This document shows positions 1 through 10,000 of a stretch of DNA of 64,000 bases, one piece after another. The first letter of the stretch is position 1; each line of letters begins with the position of its first letter. The DNA is from Microbacterium saperdae. Lineage in GTDB: Bacteria; Actinomycetota; Actinomycetes; Actinomycetales; Microbacteriaceae. The translations under genes and the position numbers were made by a program. The stretch lies in NCBI RefSeq assembly GCF_006716345.1, contig NZ_VFOX01000001.1, positions 62,001 through 126,000 on the forward strand. Direction: 5' to 3'. The notes under the pieces are model-generated. The model was not told the DNA's origin. It ran no database searches and worked only from the letters and a program-made list of their open reading frames with translations.

Positions 1-841
1 CCTGGTCGGCTGGGCGGTCATCACCGAGCTGCAGCGGCACGACATCGGCGAACTGGTGACGCAGCCGGCACCCGGTCCGCCTCTGTCCCTGCTCGCCGGG
101 GCGTCGATCATCGCAGGCAGCTTCATCGTCGGCGCTCTCATCTCGCCGGACATGACCCGCTACAACCGGTCGACCGCCGACGTCGTCAAGCAGACCGTCG
201 TGAGCATCACGGTCGGCGAATACCTGGTCGGACTCTCCGGAGTGCTGCTCGCCCATGCCGTGAAGACGGCCGACGTGTCGGCGATCCTGCTCTCGTCCGT
301 CGGCTGGGTCGGGGTGCTGGTCATCGTCCTGGGCACCTTCAAGATCAACGACTGGAACCTGTACAGCTCCGGTCTCGGCGTCGTGAACTTCATCGACACG
401 GTGTTCGGACGCCGTGTGAACCGCGCGGTCGTGACGATCGCGATCGGCCTCGTCGGATCGGTGCTCGCTGCATTCGGCATCCTGGGCTACTTCACCGACT
501 TCCTCATCGTGCTCGGGGTCGCGTTCCCCCCGATCGTCGGCATCATGATCGCCGAGTACTTCGTGGTGAAGAACTGGCGTCGCGATCTCGACGAATCCAG
601 GGAAGCCGGTGTCCTGCCGGCGCGTGCTCCGCGGTGGGTCCCGGTGTCGATCGGCATCTGGATCGTCTCGGCCCTCGTCGGCTACTTCGTCACCTGGGGT
701 CTGGGATCGCTCAACGCCGTCATCACCGCGTTCGTGCTCTATGTCGTGCTCGGCAAGCTCGGCTGGATCCGCGGATACGGCTCGGCGGCCACAGAGCAGG
801 CGATCACGGCTCCCCGCTCGGCGGACCGTGCGCTCTCCTGA
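1..841 (+). CDS. NCS1 family nucleobase permease, C-terminal part (5' end outside window)
   Basis: The frame is open from base 2, so the gene starts upstream of the window; 279 residues are visible. It is an integral membrane protein with about seven strongly hydrophobic segments. The sequence PDMTRYNRS and the later NDWNLYSSGLG stretch match the cytosine permease (CodB)-like branch of the nucleobase:cation symporter-1 family, which takes up cytosine, purines, allantoin or hydantoins with a cation. The next gene, a hydantoinase A-like protein, starts 64 bases downstream on the same strand, which suggests that the substrate is a hydantoin or related cyclic ureide. The substrate is inferred from context only. 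Confidence 0.85.
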   Translation, partial: LVGWAVITELQRHDIGELVTQPAPGPPLSLLAGASIIAGSFIVGALISPDMTRYNRSTADVVKQTVVSITVGEYLVGLSGVLLAHAVKTADVSAILLSSVGWVGVLVIVLGTFKINDWNLYSSGLGVVNFIDTVFGRRVNRAVVTIAIGLVGSVLAAFGILGYFTDFLIVLGVAFPPIVGIMIAEYFVVKNWRRDLDESREAGVLPARAPRWVPVSIGIWIVSALVGYFVTWGLGSLNAVITAFVLYVVLGKLGWIRGYGSAATEQAITAPRSADRALS

Positions 842-905
842 TCCCGATCGGACCGCCGGGATCGCCCGGCACACCCTCCCTGTCCTCCCAAAGTAAGGAA
901 TCACG

Positions 906-2465
906 ATGAGAATCGGCATCGACGTCGGCGGCACCAACACGGACGCGGTCCTCATGGATGGCGACCGGGTGGTCGTCGGCATCAAGGAAGCGACGAGCAA
1001 GGATGTGACGGGCGGCATCGTCACGGCCATCGAAGGCCTCGATCGCCTGGCCCCCTTCGCTCGCGGTGACATCGAGGGGGTGATGATCGGGACGACTCAT
1101 TTCATCAACGCCCTCATCGAGGCCAAGGGCCTCACGCCGACCGCCGCCGTTCGTCTCGCGCTGCCGGCCACCGCCTCGCTGCCGCCGTTCGTCGACTGGC
1201 CACAGCCTCTGATCACGGCGGTCTCGGGGACCGGCTACCTCGCGCACGGCGGGCATGAATTCGACGGACGCGTGATCGCGCCGCTCGATGAGGACGAGCT
1301 CAAGCGGCATGCGGCTGACATCCGTGCGCGCGGACTCCGGTCGGTCGCCATCAGCTCGGTCTTCGCCCCGGTCAATCCGGAGTTCGAGCTGCGTGCAGCG
1401 GAGATCCTCACGGCGGAGCTGGGACCCGATGTCGCGATATCCCTCTCGCATGAGATCGGACGGGTCGGGCTTCTCGAGCGCGAGAACGCGACCATCATCA
1501 ATGCCGCGCTGAGAGAGCTCGCGGCGCACATCGTCGCCGGCCTGGAGAGGGCGGTGCGATCGCTCGGAATCGCCGCCCCGCTCTACCTGAGCCAGAACGA
1601 CGGCACGCTCATGAGCGTCGACTTCGCTCGCAACTACCCCGTGGCCACATTCGCCTCGGGGCCGACCAACTCGATGCGCGGCGCCGCTCTGCTCTCGGGC
1701 CTCGAGACCTGTGCGGTCGTCGACATCGGGGGGACCACCAGCGACGTCGGCGTGCTGACAGCGGGCTTCCCGCGCGAGGCGACAGCGGAGATCTCGGTCG
1801 CCGGTGTGCGCACGAACTTCCGCATGCCGGACGTGTACTCGATCGGTATCGGCGGTGGTTCGCTCGTCCGCGACAACGGCCTGAGCATCGGCCCCGACTC
1901 GGTCGGCTATGAGCTCACCCGGCGCGCGCTGGTCTTCGGCGGCGACACCCTGACGACGACCGACATCGCGGTGGCCGCCGGATACTCGGACATCGGTGAT
2001 CGGGCGCTCGTGAGGCACCTCGACCGTTCCCTGGTCGACAACGCCCTCGCAACGATCGTGGCGCGTGTCTCGGATGCCGTCGAGCGGATGCGCACCACTG
2101 TCGAACCGCTGCCCGTGGTCGCGGTCGGCGGCGGCTCCATCCTGCTGCCCGAGGAACTGCCCGGACTCGGAGCGGTGCGCCGGCCCGAGAACTTCGCGGT
2201 CGCCAACGCCGTCGGCGCAGCCATCGCCCAGGTCAGCGGTGAGGTCGACCGCGTGTTCAGCGTCAGCGAGTCCACCCGCGCAGCGCGCCTCGACGAGGCC
2301 CGTCAGGAGGCCGTGGATCGCGCTGTCGCGGCCGGAGCGCGCCCGTCCAGCGTCTCGATCGTGGACTTCGACGAACTCCCCATCCCCTACCTGCCCGGCA
2401 ACGCCATCCGCATCCGTGCGAAGGCTGTGGGCGATCTCGACCTCCGGAAGGCCACGCATGTCTGA
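906..2465 (+). CDS. Hydantoinase/oxoprolinase family protein, HyuA-like
   Basis: 519 residues. The N-terminal GIDVGGTNTDAVLM and the internal VVDIGGTTSDVGVL are the two phosphate-binding motifs of the ASKHA-fold hydantoinase A/oxoprolinase A family, whose members use ATP to open 5-membered cyclic amides. The start is fixed by an AAGGA ribosome binding site seven bases upstream. It is shorter than full 5-oxoprolinase subunits, and no HyuB-type partner is encoded in the window; instead it overlaps a DUF917 gene by 8 bases. Such HyuA-DUF917 pairs may work together on one substrate, but the substrate cannot be read from sequence. Confidence 0.85.
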   Translation: MRIGIDVGGTNTDAVLMDGDRVVVGIKEATSKDVTGGIVTAIEGLDRLAPFARGDIEGVMIGTTHFINALIEAKGLTPTAAVRLALPATASLPPFVDWPQPLITAVSGTGYLAHGGHEFDGRVIAPLDEDELKRHAADIRARGLRSVAISSVFAPVNPEFELRAAEILTAELGPDVAISLSHEIGRVGLLERENATIINAALRELAAHIVAGLERAVRSLGIAAPLYLSQNDGTLMSVDFARNYPVATFASGPTNSMRGAALLSGLETCAVVDIGGTTSDVGVLTAGFPREATAEISVAGVRTNFRMPDVYSIGIGGGSLVRDNGLSIGPDSVGYELTRRALVFGGDTLTTTDIAVAAGYSDIGDRALVRHLDRSLVDNALATIVARVSDAVERMRTTVEPLPVVAVGGGSILLPEELPGLGAVRRPENFAVANAVGAAIAQVSGEVDRVFSVSESTRAARLDEARQEAVDRAVAAGARPSSVSIVDFDELPIPYLPGNAIRIRAKAVGDLDLRKATHV

Positions 2466-3558
2466 ACGACGACTCTCCTCGATCACCGCCGATGTCCTGC
2501 CCGCGATCGCGCGCGGCGCCGCGATCCTCGGCACCGGGGGAGGGGGCGACCCCTACATCGGCCGACTGCTGGCCGCCGAGGCCATTCGTCAGCACGGCCC
2601 CATCCCCCTCGTGGATCCGCAGGATCTGCCGGATGATGCGGTCGTGCTCCCGGTCGCGCTGATGGGTGCTCCGACCGTCATGGTGGAGAAGGTGCCGACG
2701 GTGGACCAGCTGTCCTCGGCGATCCTCGCCCTGGCCCGCTACCTGGGCGTGACGCCCACGCACGTCGCGTGCATCGAGGTCGGCGGGGCGAACTCCACGA
2801 TCCCGATGGTCGCGGCGGCTCAGCTCGGGCTCCCGCTGGTCGACGGCGACGGGATGGGCCGGGCGTTCCCCGAGATCCAGATGGTCATGCCCACGCTCTC
2901 CGGCATCTCCTGCACGCCCATGTCGTTCGCCGATGAGAAGGGCAACGTGGGTGTGGTCGACACCATCGACAACACGTGGGCGGAACGGCTCACGCGTCCG
3001 GTCGCGGTGCAGATGGGGAGTTCGATGATCGTCTCCAACTACGCCATGACCGGTGCGCAGGTGCGGGAATCGTTCATCCCCCACACCCTCTCGCTCAGTC
3101 ACGAGCTCGGATCGCTGGTCGAGGATGCGCGGGCGTCGCTCTCCGATCCCGTGGCCGCGGTCGTGCAGCGACTGGGAGGCGCCGAGCTGCTGTCGGGCAA
3201 GGTCGTCGATGTGTCGCGCCGGACCGTGGCGGGCTTCGCGCGCGGCGAGGCGCGCATCGAGGGACTCGATGCCGATCTGGGGCACGAGCTCGTGCTCGGA
3301 TTCCAGAACGAGCACCTTCTCGCCACACGCAACGGCACACCGATCGTGTCGACACCAGACCTCATCATGGTGCTCGACAGCGAGACCGGTGAGCCGATCA
3401 CGACCGAGACGCTTCGCTATGGACAGCGGGTGCGGGTGATCTCGTGCCCTTCGGACGAGCGGTGGCACACCGAAGACGGCATCGCCCTGGTCGGTCCTCG
3501 CTATTTCGGATACGACGTCGACCCCGTGCGTTCTCCCGTGACGGCGACGGCCGGGTGA
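2458..3558 (+). CDS. DUF917 family protein (first copy)
   Basis: 366 residues. The ATG at 2458 overlaps the end of the upstream hyuA-like gene by 8 bases; an open frame continues upstream to 2065 but lies inside hyuA and is rejected. The N-terminal GTGGGGDPYIG loop is the glycine-rich signature of DUF917 (Pfam now names the two halves S-methyl thiohydantoin desulfurase N and C). It is followed by the conserved PVALMGAPTVMVEK segment and, near the C terminus, a region around NEHLLATRNG typical of the family. It is probably a cytoplasmic partner of the hydantoinase-like protein in ring opening or desulfuration of a (thio)hydantoin. The family is clear, the reaction uncertain. Confidence 0.85.
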   Translation: MSERRLSSITADVLPAIARGAAILGTGGGGDPYIGRLLAAEAIRQHGPIPLVDPQDLPDDAVVLPVALMGAPTVMVEKVPTVDQLSSAILALARYLGVTPTHVACIEVGGANSTIPMVAAAQLGLPLVDGDGMGRAFPEIQMVMPTLSGISCTPMSFADEKGNVGVVDTIDNTWAERLTRPVAVQMGSSMIVSNYAMTGAQVRESFIPHTLSLSHELGSLVEDARASLSDPVAAVVQRLGGAELLSGKVVDVSRRTVAGFARGEARIEGLDADLGHELVLGFQNEHLLATRNGTPIVSTPDLIMVLDSETGEPITTETLRYGQRVRVISCPSDERWHTEDGIALVGPRYFGYDVDPVRSPVTATAG

Positions 3559-3586
3559 CGGCGGGGCTCCGGTGTAGCGTGTGCAC

Positions 3587-4645
3587 GTGAACCGAGACCT
3601 CGGAGTCGATCGACTGAGCGCGCTGGCCGCAGGGCTGTTGCTGCTCGGTTCCGGCGGGGGAGGAGACCCCGGTCTGCTCGCCCCGGCGGCGCGTGCGGCG
3701 ATCGCTGAACGCGGCCTGCGGACCATCGGCATCGACGACCTCGGTGACGACGACCTGGTCGCCCCCATCGGCTTCATCGGCTCGACCTCTCTCCTGCGCG
3801 AGAAGCTCCCGTCAGGCGGTGAGATCGGTCAGGCCGTCGATGCGCTGCGCCGCTGGACGGGGCGGAATCCCACGGCGCTCATGTCGATCGAGATGGCCGG
3901 GGTCAACGGATTCACCCCGATCGTCCCCGCGGTGGAGATGGGGCTGCCCCTCGTCGATGCGGATCTCGCCGGTCGCGCCCTGCCGCGGCTCGACATCGTG
4001 AGCCTGGTCGCCGCGGGCAGCGCGCTCGTGCCCTGCGCGGTGACGGGTCCCGGCGGTCAGGTGATCGTGCTCGACCAGGTGGATGCCGGACAGGTCGAGC
4101 GCCTCCTGCGGGAGTTCGTGGCCCGCACGAGCGGCTGGGGTGCCCTCGCGCTGCCGTTCCAGACGGCAGCAGGTCTGCGGGATCGGGTCGTCACGGGAAC
4201 GCTCGAGCGGGCGCTGCGGATCGGAGAAGCGCTCGCCGCGACTCCGGCCTCCGCCTCGGCGCTCGAGATGGCGACGGCGGTGGGCGGACGGCTCCTCGGC
4301 GCCGGACGGGTGCTGGACTCGGAGACCGGCGCCTCTCTCGGCGGCTTCGATCACACCACGGTCACGGTGCGCGACTCCGCGTCCGGATCGATCCTGCGCG
4401 TCGAGGCGGAGAACGAGTTCATCCTGGCGCAGCGCGACGGCGAGATGGTGGCGACGGCGCCGACGATCATCACTCTTCTCGCGATCCCCGAGCGACGCAT
4501 CGTGGCGGTGGACGATGTGCGAGCAGGGCTCGACGTCGCGATCCTCGCTCTTCCCGCGCCCGGATGGTGGGTCGAGACCCCGGTGAGGGCGGCGCACATC
4601 TCGCCGGCCGCGTTCGGCTTCGAGCAGGAGGTGGTGCCCTGGTGA
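3587..4645 (+). CDS. DUF917 family protein (second, divergent copy)
   Basis: 352 residues with the same glycine-rich GSGGGGDPGLL loop and overall plan as the preceding gene, but clearly diverged, so an old tandem duplication or a heteromeric pair is likely. GTG 3587 is chosen because a TAGCGT -10-like box (3575-3580) lies exactly six bases upstream, the leaderless arrangement seen repeatedly in this window; GTG 3581 in the same frame is the alternative. The stop overlaps the PucR gene by 4 bases (GTGA), indicating translational coupling. Function is presumed to be in the same hydantoin-type pathway. Confidence 0.8.
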   Translation: MNRDLGVDRLSALAAGLLLLGSGGGGDPGLLAPAARAAIAERGLRTIGIDDLGDDDLVAPIGFIGSTSLLREKLPSGGEIGQAVDALRRWTGRNPTALMSIEMAGVNGFTPIVPAVEMGLPLVDADLAGRALPRLDIVSLVAAGSALVPCAVTGPGGQVIVLDQVDAGQVERLLREFVARTSGWGALALPFQTAAGLRDRVVTGTLERALRIGEALAATPASASALEMATAVGGRLLGAGRVLDSETGASLGGFDHTTVTVRDSASGSILRVEAENEFILAQRDGEMVATAPTIITLLAIPERRIVAVDDVRAGLDVAILALPAPGWWVETPVRAAHISPAAFGFEQEVVPW

Positions 4646-6195
4646 TCGCTCCCGCAGAGCGGCGAGGACTCCGGCTGAGCGCGGTGCTGCAGCATCCGTC
4701 GCTGTCGGATGTCGAGAGGGTGGCCGGAGCGACCGATCCGGTGGTGGCGACGATCGGGGCGACCCATGCCGCCGAGCTCGCCGGCATGCTCGCCTCGGTC
4801 CCGAGCGACGTCGTCGTGCTCCTGGACGAGACCGTGCAGACGGACTGGCGCTTCGATGCCGCCCTGCGCCGCGCCGCGGACGCTCAAGTCGCCGTGCTCG
4901 TCCTCCATCGCACGAGCGTGGTGACCGCGGCCACGCGGGCGCTGGCCGACCGGCTCGACGTGGTGCTGCTGGCCTGCGCGAATCCGTGGGCGACGTCTCT
5001 CGCTCTCCGGGATCGCCTCACCGGCGGGGACGACGCCCTCATCCGCATGATGACCGCTCTCATCGAGGCCGTGCAGCAGGCCGGCCCCGACGTCGCCGAC
5101 GTGCTGCACGCGGCGGGTCGTCATCTCGGCCGCACGATCCTCCACGTCGACACCGCCGGGCGCGTGCTGGCCCCCCTCGACGGCACGGCGTCGGTGCCCC
5201 GCCCCACCGACGCCCGCGCGTCGCTCTCCGGTGTGCTCATCGAGGACATCGACGATGGTGTGCTCGCCTCCGTGCCGGTGCAGTCCGGCGTCATCGCGCC
5301 GTCGTGGCTGCGGGTGTCGCTGCCCGCGGCCGCCGCATCCGAGGTCGCCGCGGTGCGGCTCGCGCTGCCCGCGATCGCGCTCGCGGTCGGTCATCGGCTC
5401 TCGGTGCGGCGCGTGATCGATGAGCGGGAGGCGCGCTGGCGGACCGCTCTGATCGGCGAGCTGACGGAGGCAGGCGAGGCGCCGTCCGCCAGCACCCTGA
5501 GACGTGCGCTCGAACTGGGCTGGCGTGTGGAGGGCTGGCACATCGGCATCCGCGTGGTCACCCGCGCCGACGTCGACATCGTGGCCATGCGCTACGAGAT
5601 CGTCGAGGCGCTCGGCGGCGAAGGGCTCGATGCCGATGTGGTCGAGCAGAGCGATGGCTGGGCGGCGTGGCTGACCTTCGAGCTGCAGCCCACGCTCGCC
5701 GAGGTGACCGCGGCAGCGCAGGCGGTGCGGCGCGCACAACTGCGGTGGAACGAGCACTTCCCCACGCACGTCGGCATCGGCCGGGTGCTGCACGGGCCGT
5801 CAGGCATCACCGCCTCACTGTCGGAGGCGGGCGACGCTGCCCGCCTCGCGGGGTCCCGCCCGCAGTCCGGCCACTTCCTCCACGTCGACCGGCTCGGGCT
5901 CGCGCAGCTGCTGCTGGCCTGGACCCAGACGGACACCTTCCAACCGGCCGCGCTCGAGCTTCTGGCACCGCTGCGCGAGCAGACGACAGGCGACCTGCTG
6001 CGGACGCTCGCGAGCTATCTGGACGCGGAGTCGTCGATCGTCGAGACCGCGTCCGTTCTCGGTATCCACCGCAACACGGTCGCCGAGCGCATCCAGCGCA
6101 TCCAGCGCATCCTCGCCGTCGATCTGCAGGATGCCGAGACGCGGCTGGCGCTGCACCTCGCGTGCCGCACGGTGCTGGCGTCGACCGACGGTTGA
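4642..6195 (+). CDS. PucR family transcriptional regulator
   Basis: 517 residues. The first about 120 residues resemble the PucR N-terminal sensor domain, the middle is a degenerate GGDEF-like region, and the C terminus carries the PucR helix-turn-helix (ETASVLGIHRNTVAERIQRIQRIL). PucR proteins usually activate purine, allantoin or hydantoin degradation genes in response to the substrate. GTG 4642 overlaps the DUF917 stop; a longer frame from 4564 would begin with an implausible Gly/Arg-rich stretch inside the neighbour. Its place at the end of the permease-hyuA-DUF917 set makes it the likely regulator of that set. Confidence 0.88.
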   Translation: MIAPAERRGLRLSAVLQHPSLSDVERVAGATDPVVATIGATHAAELAGMLASVPSDVVVLLDETVQTDWRFDAALRRAADAQVAVLVLHRTSVVTAATRALADRLDVVLLACANPWATSLALRDRLTGGDDALIRMMTALIEAVQQAGPDVADVLHAAGRHLGRTILHVDTAGRVLAPLDGTASVPRPTDARASLSGVLIEDIDDGVLASVPVQSGVIAPSWLRVSLPAAAASEVAAVRLALPAIALAVGHRLSVRRVIDEREARWRTALIGELTEAGEAPSASTLRRALELGWRVEGWHIGIRVVTRADVDIVAMRYEIVEALGGEGLDADVVEQSDGWAAWLTFELQPTLAEVTAAAQAVRRAQLRWNEHFPTHVGIGRVLHGPSGITASLSEAGDAARLAGSRPQSGHFLHVDRLGLAQLLLAWTQTDTFQPAALELLAPLREQTTGDLLRTLASYLDAESSIVETASVLGIHRNTVAERIQRIQRILAVDLQDAETRLALHLACRTVLASTDG

Positions 6196-6224
6196 CCGAG
6201 AGGGCAGGCGCCGGCCGGGCGGCG

Positions 6225-6962
6225 TCAGCGCAGTGAGTATCCGCCGTCGACGTAGAGAGTCGAGCCCGTGGTGTAGCCGTTCGTGAAGAGGTGGATCACC
6301 GCGCCGGCGACCTCCTGCTCGGTGCCGGGGCGGTGCAGCACCGTGTCAGCGCTGAACTGCGCGAACGCGGCTTCCCGCACCGCGTCATCGCGGTGGGCCC
6401 AGAGGTTCCCGTCGATCGTTCCCGGGGAGACCGCGTTCACCCGTACGGGAGCCAGCTCGACCGCCAGGCCCCGTGCGAGTCCTTCGATCGCGGCATTCGC
6501 GGCCACGTAGGCAGGAGCTGCGGCCGGGGGCCGGACGCTCGCGGCGCCCGACATCAGCACGATCGATGCGTCGGGGGTGAGTCGGTCCAGAGCGGCGCGG
6601 ACCACCCGGTACTGGCCCCAGAATTTGGACGCGAAGGGGGAAGACGCCTGGTCGGCGTCGAGGTCGCGCATCGAGCCGACGACGTAGTCCGCCGCGGTCG
6701 TGAACAGTGCGTCGACCGCCGGGATGCGCTCGAAGAAGGCGGCGACGGATGCCTCGTCCCCGGTGTCGACGGTGGCCCAGGTCGCGCGCTCGCCGAGCGA
6801 TGCCGCGGCGGCGTCGAGTCGCGCGGCTGTCCGTCCGCCCAGCACGACGGAGGCGCCGAGCGCGATCGCGCGCCGTGCGACCTCCAGACCGATTCCGGAT
6901 CCGCCTCCGATCAGCACGATCGTGCGGTCGGCGAGCAGGGAGGAGGGATCGTACGAGGTCAT
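6225..6962 (-). CDS. SDR family oxidoreductase with atypical YxxxN active site
   Basis: 245 residues. The Rossmann motif is GGGSGIGLEVA near residue 18, and the C terminus YVDGGYSLR is typical of classical short-chain dehydrogenases. The catalytic Ser is in LMSGAAS and the Tyr in PAYVAANAA, but the usual YxxxK lysine is replaced by Asn. A branch of SDRs with this substitution exists, so the protein need not be dead. A TAGGCT box lies six bases before the ATG on the minus strand, suggesting a leaderless message. It faces the PucR gene tail to tail; the substrate is unknown. Confidence 0.85.
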   Translation of the reverse strand: MTSYDPSSLLADRTIVLIGGGSGIGLEVARRAIALGASVVLGGRTAARLDAAAASLGERATWATVDTGDEASVAAFFERIPAVDALFTTAADYVVGSMRDLDADQASSPFASKFWGQYRVVRAALDRLTPDASIVLMSGAASVRPPAAAPAYVAANAAIEGLARGLAVELAPVRVNAVSPGTIDGNLWAHRDDAVREAAFAQFSADTVLHRPGTEQEVAGAVIHLFTNGYTTGSTLYVDGGYSLR

Positions 6963-7045
6963 GCGCTCAGCCTAGGAGCGGTCGGAGGAGGCGCACTATG
7001 TGCAGGGCGCATGCTCCCGAGGCCGACGCGGTGCAGTGCGCCCAT

Positions 7046-7080
7046 CGGGGCCCGCCGAGCGTCGTGCTCGACGGGCCCCG
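7046..7080 (-). terminator. Long GC-rich hairpin after the DUF4838 gene
   Basis: 15-base arms (7046-7060 and 7066-7080) pair with a single mismatch around a 5-base loop. The hairpin lies 13 bases beyond the stop of the minus-strand gene at 7093 and has no T-run. It is probably a U-less actinobacterial terminator. Confidence 0.6.
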
Positions 7081-7092
7081 AAACGGACGGGA

Positions 7093-10000
7093 TCAGGACG
7101 AACGGCGACGCCGCAGGGCGAGGGCGCAGCCGATCGCGACGACGCCGAGCGCCAGGACGAGCACCGTCAGCGGCATCTGCCCGCCTGTCACCGCCAGCTG
7201 GCCGGCGGCGACGACCGTGATCGCGATCCGGAGGGGAGCTTCGCCCGCCGCGGTGATCTCGAGCGTGTGCGGACCCGGCGCGAACCCGGCGGGGATGTGC
7301 ACGGGAAACGACACGGCCCCGCTCGCACTCGCCCGCGGGATGCCGGCCACCTCCATCGGTTCGCTGTGCACGGTCGCCTGGATCTGCTGACCCGCCTCGA
7401 GCCCGCTCACGTGGACCGAGAGTGTTCCACCGACCTCCACCCGGGCATCTCCCACGTCGATCGACGCCCACGCGGGTCCGTCCGTCGGCTCCGGGGCGGG
7501 TCCGTCTGTCGGCTCCGGAGTGGGGCCGTCTGTCGGCTGCGGAGTGGGGCCGTCTGTCGGCTGCGGATCCGGATCGAGCACGAAGTCGTACAGCTGAGCG
7601 TCGGCCCAGACGGCGTGCGCCGCGAGGGGGGAGGCGTTCATCGAGGTGACCAGCCGCAGCTCGTCGACGTCGTCGAGCGGGACCGACAGGGGGGTCGGGA
7701 CCGCGCCGAGCCCGGCAGTCCCGGTCGCCAGCAGCTCGTCGTCGCCGTAGATCGAGAACTCGATCGGGGCGAAGCCGTCGACCTCCGCCGCGGTGTAGGC
7801 GACCGGCTGGCTGTTGTAGGTGATCGTTCCGGCATCCCAGGTGTCGACCGTCAGCCCCGACACGGTGAGGGTCGACACTCCGAACGACCCGGCGAGCCAC
7901 ATGTCGAGTTCGACCTTGGTCACGTCCGCCAGATCGATATCGGCAGGAAGGTCGAAGGACAGGTAGCTCTTCGCGATGCCGTTCCCGGCGCCGGCGAGCT
8001 GCTGCATCTGTCCGACATCCGTGTTGTCGAGGTTGGTGTCGGGCATCCAGTCGCGCACATCGACGCTCCTGGTCGCGCGGACCTCCCTGACGGGTTCGTC
8101 GCCCGTCACGATGCGCAGGAGCGGGCTGTAGACCGGCGGAAGATCCGCATCTCCGAGGTAGGAGGATCCGCTGTCCCTCGTGCTGAGCTGGAAGCTCACC
8201 ACCCCGTCGTCGCCGTGCGTGGTGACGAACTCCGTCTGATCCACGGCGAAGCGCGAGCTCAGGGCCGGCAGGCTCACGTCCGTCGCGAACAGTCGAGGGA
8301 TGTCGACACCCGCGTCGACGGCGGGAGTCGCCTGGAACGTGTCGACCTCGAGCGCGCTCAGGTCGTAGACCAGCTCCGAGGGGGCGGCGACGCCGACAGC
8401 CTTCGCGGACGGCGCCGGGCCGCCGTCCGCCTCGACCAGATACGGCAAGCCATCGGCGTTGAGGTCCAGATGGATGCCCGCCTGAGACCCCGACTCGGGC
8501 GACCAGGAGCGGGTCTGGTCGTAGGGGACGTCGGACAGCCACTGTCGGTTCTCGATGGTCGACGGACGCATCACGAGGGCGGCGAACGCATCGCGGACAT
8601 CGTCGAGGAGCGCATCGAGTGCGGGCTGCGTGGTCACCCCGTACCCGCGGATCGCGGCGATCACCGCGTCGTACGCGTCCTGGGCGACGGCGAGCGACGC
8701 GGGCGTGTAGCGATCGGCCTGCGACGTCTCGAGGATGCGGGTGTAACTGCCGCGCACCGTATCGAACGCGGTGGTGTCGAGCGGGGTCGACTGCGAGAAG
8801 CCGAAGTCGTCGAGATAGATCGGCACGCCGTCGGACTGCTGGTACACCTCCATCTGCAGCAGGATGTCGGTCACCGCGACGCCCCCGACCTCTGCCGGGA
8901 TGGCGAACTGCAGCCGCGACTCCTTCCATGCACCGGTCCCCGCCGACGCGTTCAGGGAGTCGGTGTACGCGTGGTTGAGGGCGAGCGTCGTACCGTTCGC
9001 GCCGAGCAGTCCGACCTTGAACCACAACGTCGCGGTCGAGTTCGTGCCGGCCGGCGTGCGGTAGTGGGCGATCGCCGTCGCTTCTCCTGCCGTGACGGGC
9101 AGGACCTGCGAGACCGCGCTGAACGCCACGTCCGTCGCCTTCACGCTCTTCGTGCCGGTGCGGGCGACATCCTCCGAGGAGGCGAAGTCGCCACCGGACG
9201 CATTGGTCTGCGTGTACCAGGTCCCCGATCCGGTGAGAGTGCCGGTCTGGGCCTCGAACGACGGATCCTCCAGCGTGTTCTCCGACGGCACGCTGCGCAC
9301 GAGGATCTCCCGGGCGAAGGTGCGCAGCAGCGTGTCTGCGGGAGCACTGGCGAGATCGCGCAGACGTTCCGTCACCGGTCCGCCGGAGGGCTCCGAGGCG
9401 GCGAGGTATTCGACGAACCGGGCCTGCAGGTGCGTGTTCACGCCGTTCCAGTTGTTCCCGGACCCGAACAGGCGCGGGTCGCCGTACAGCGCCGAGTCCG
9501 TGCGGGCCAGCTCGGTGTCGAGGAGCTGGTTGCGCAGCGCCGCCTTCTCGATCGCGGTCGCCACACCTCCTTGGTCATCGAGCCAGTCCAGGGCTTCCTG
9601 TTCGGAGGCGACCGTGACGGTGGACTTCGGATAGCTCGCCATGGAGGCCGCGTAGATCTCGGCGCTGCGGGTGAGCACATCGGCCCTGGCCTGCTGATCG
9701 GCGGTCACGGCGAGGGTGTCGACCTGCGCCATCAGCGACTCGGTCAGATCGATGTCGGCCTGCGTCACGGCATCGAGGTACGAGGACGTGTGGATGTTCA
9801 GGTAGATTCCGCGTTTCGATGCCTCCCACCACTCGGTGTCGGTGACCCTCGTGGTCCAGAAGTCCTCCCAGTGCTCGTAGTACTCGATGAGCGGCACGGC
9901 GGCAGCCGCACCGACCGCCAGAGTCGCCCATGATTCGAGCAGCTGATCGACGTCGAGGGAGGGATCGCGGCTCAGCTTCGCCTGGATGTAGGCCTTCGGC

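Noticed and set aside
804..2534. Long minus-strand frame opposite the hyuA-like gene
   Set aside because: Arg/Asp/Gly/His-rich shadow without recognisable domain; the plus strand has unmistakable hydantoinase motifs.
3581..3586. GTG 3581 as start of the second DUF917 gene
   Set aside because: In frame, but it falls in the spacer directly after TAGCGT; GTG 3587 has the six-base distance seen at other leaderless genes.
7000..9933. A 977-codon open frame opposite the DUF4838 gene
   Set aside because: High-GC shadow frame: low-complexity Arg/Gly/Asp-rich protein, no motif, fully antisense to a gene with clear domains.
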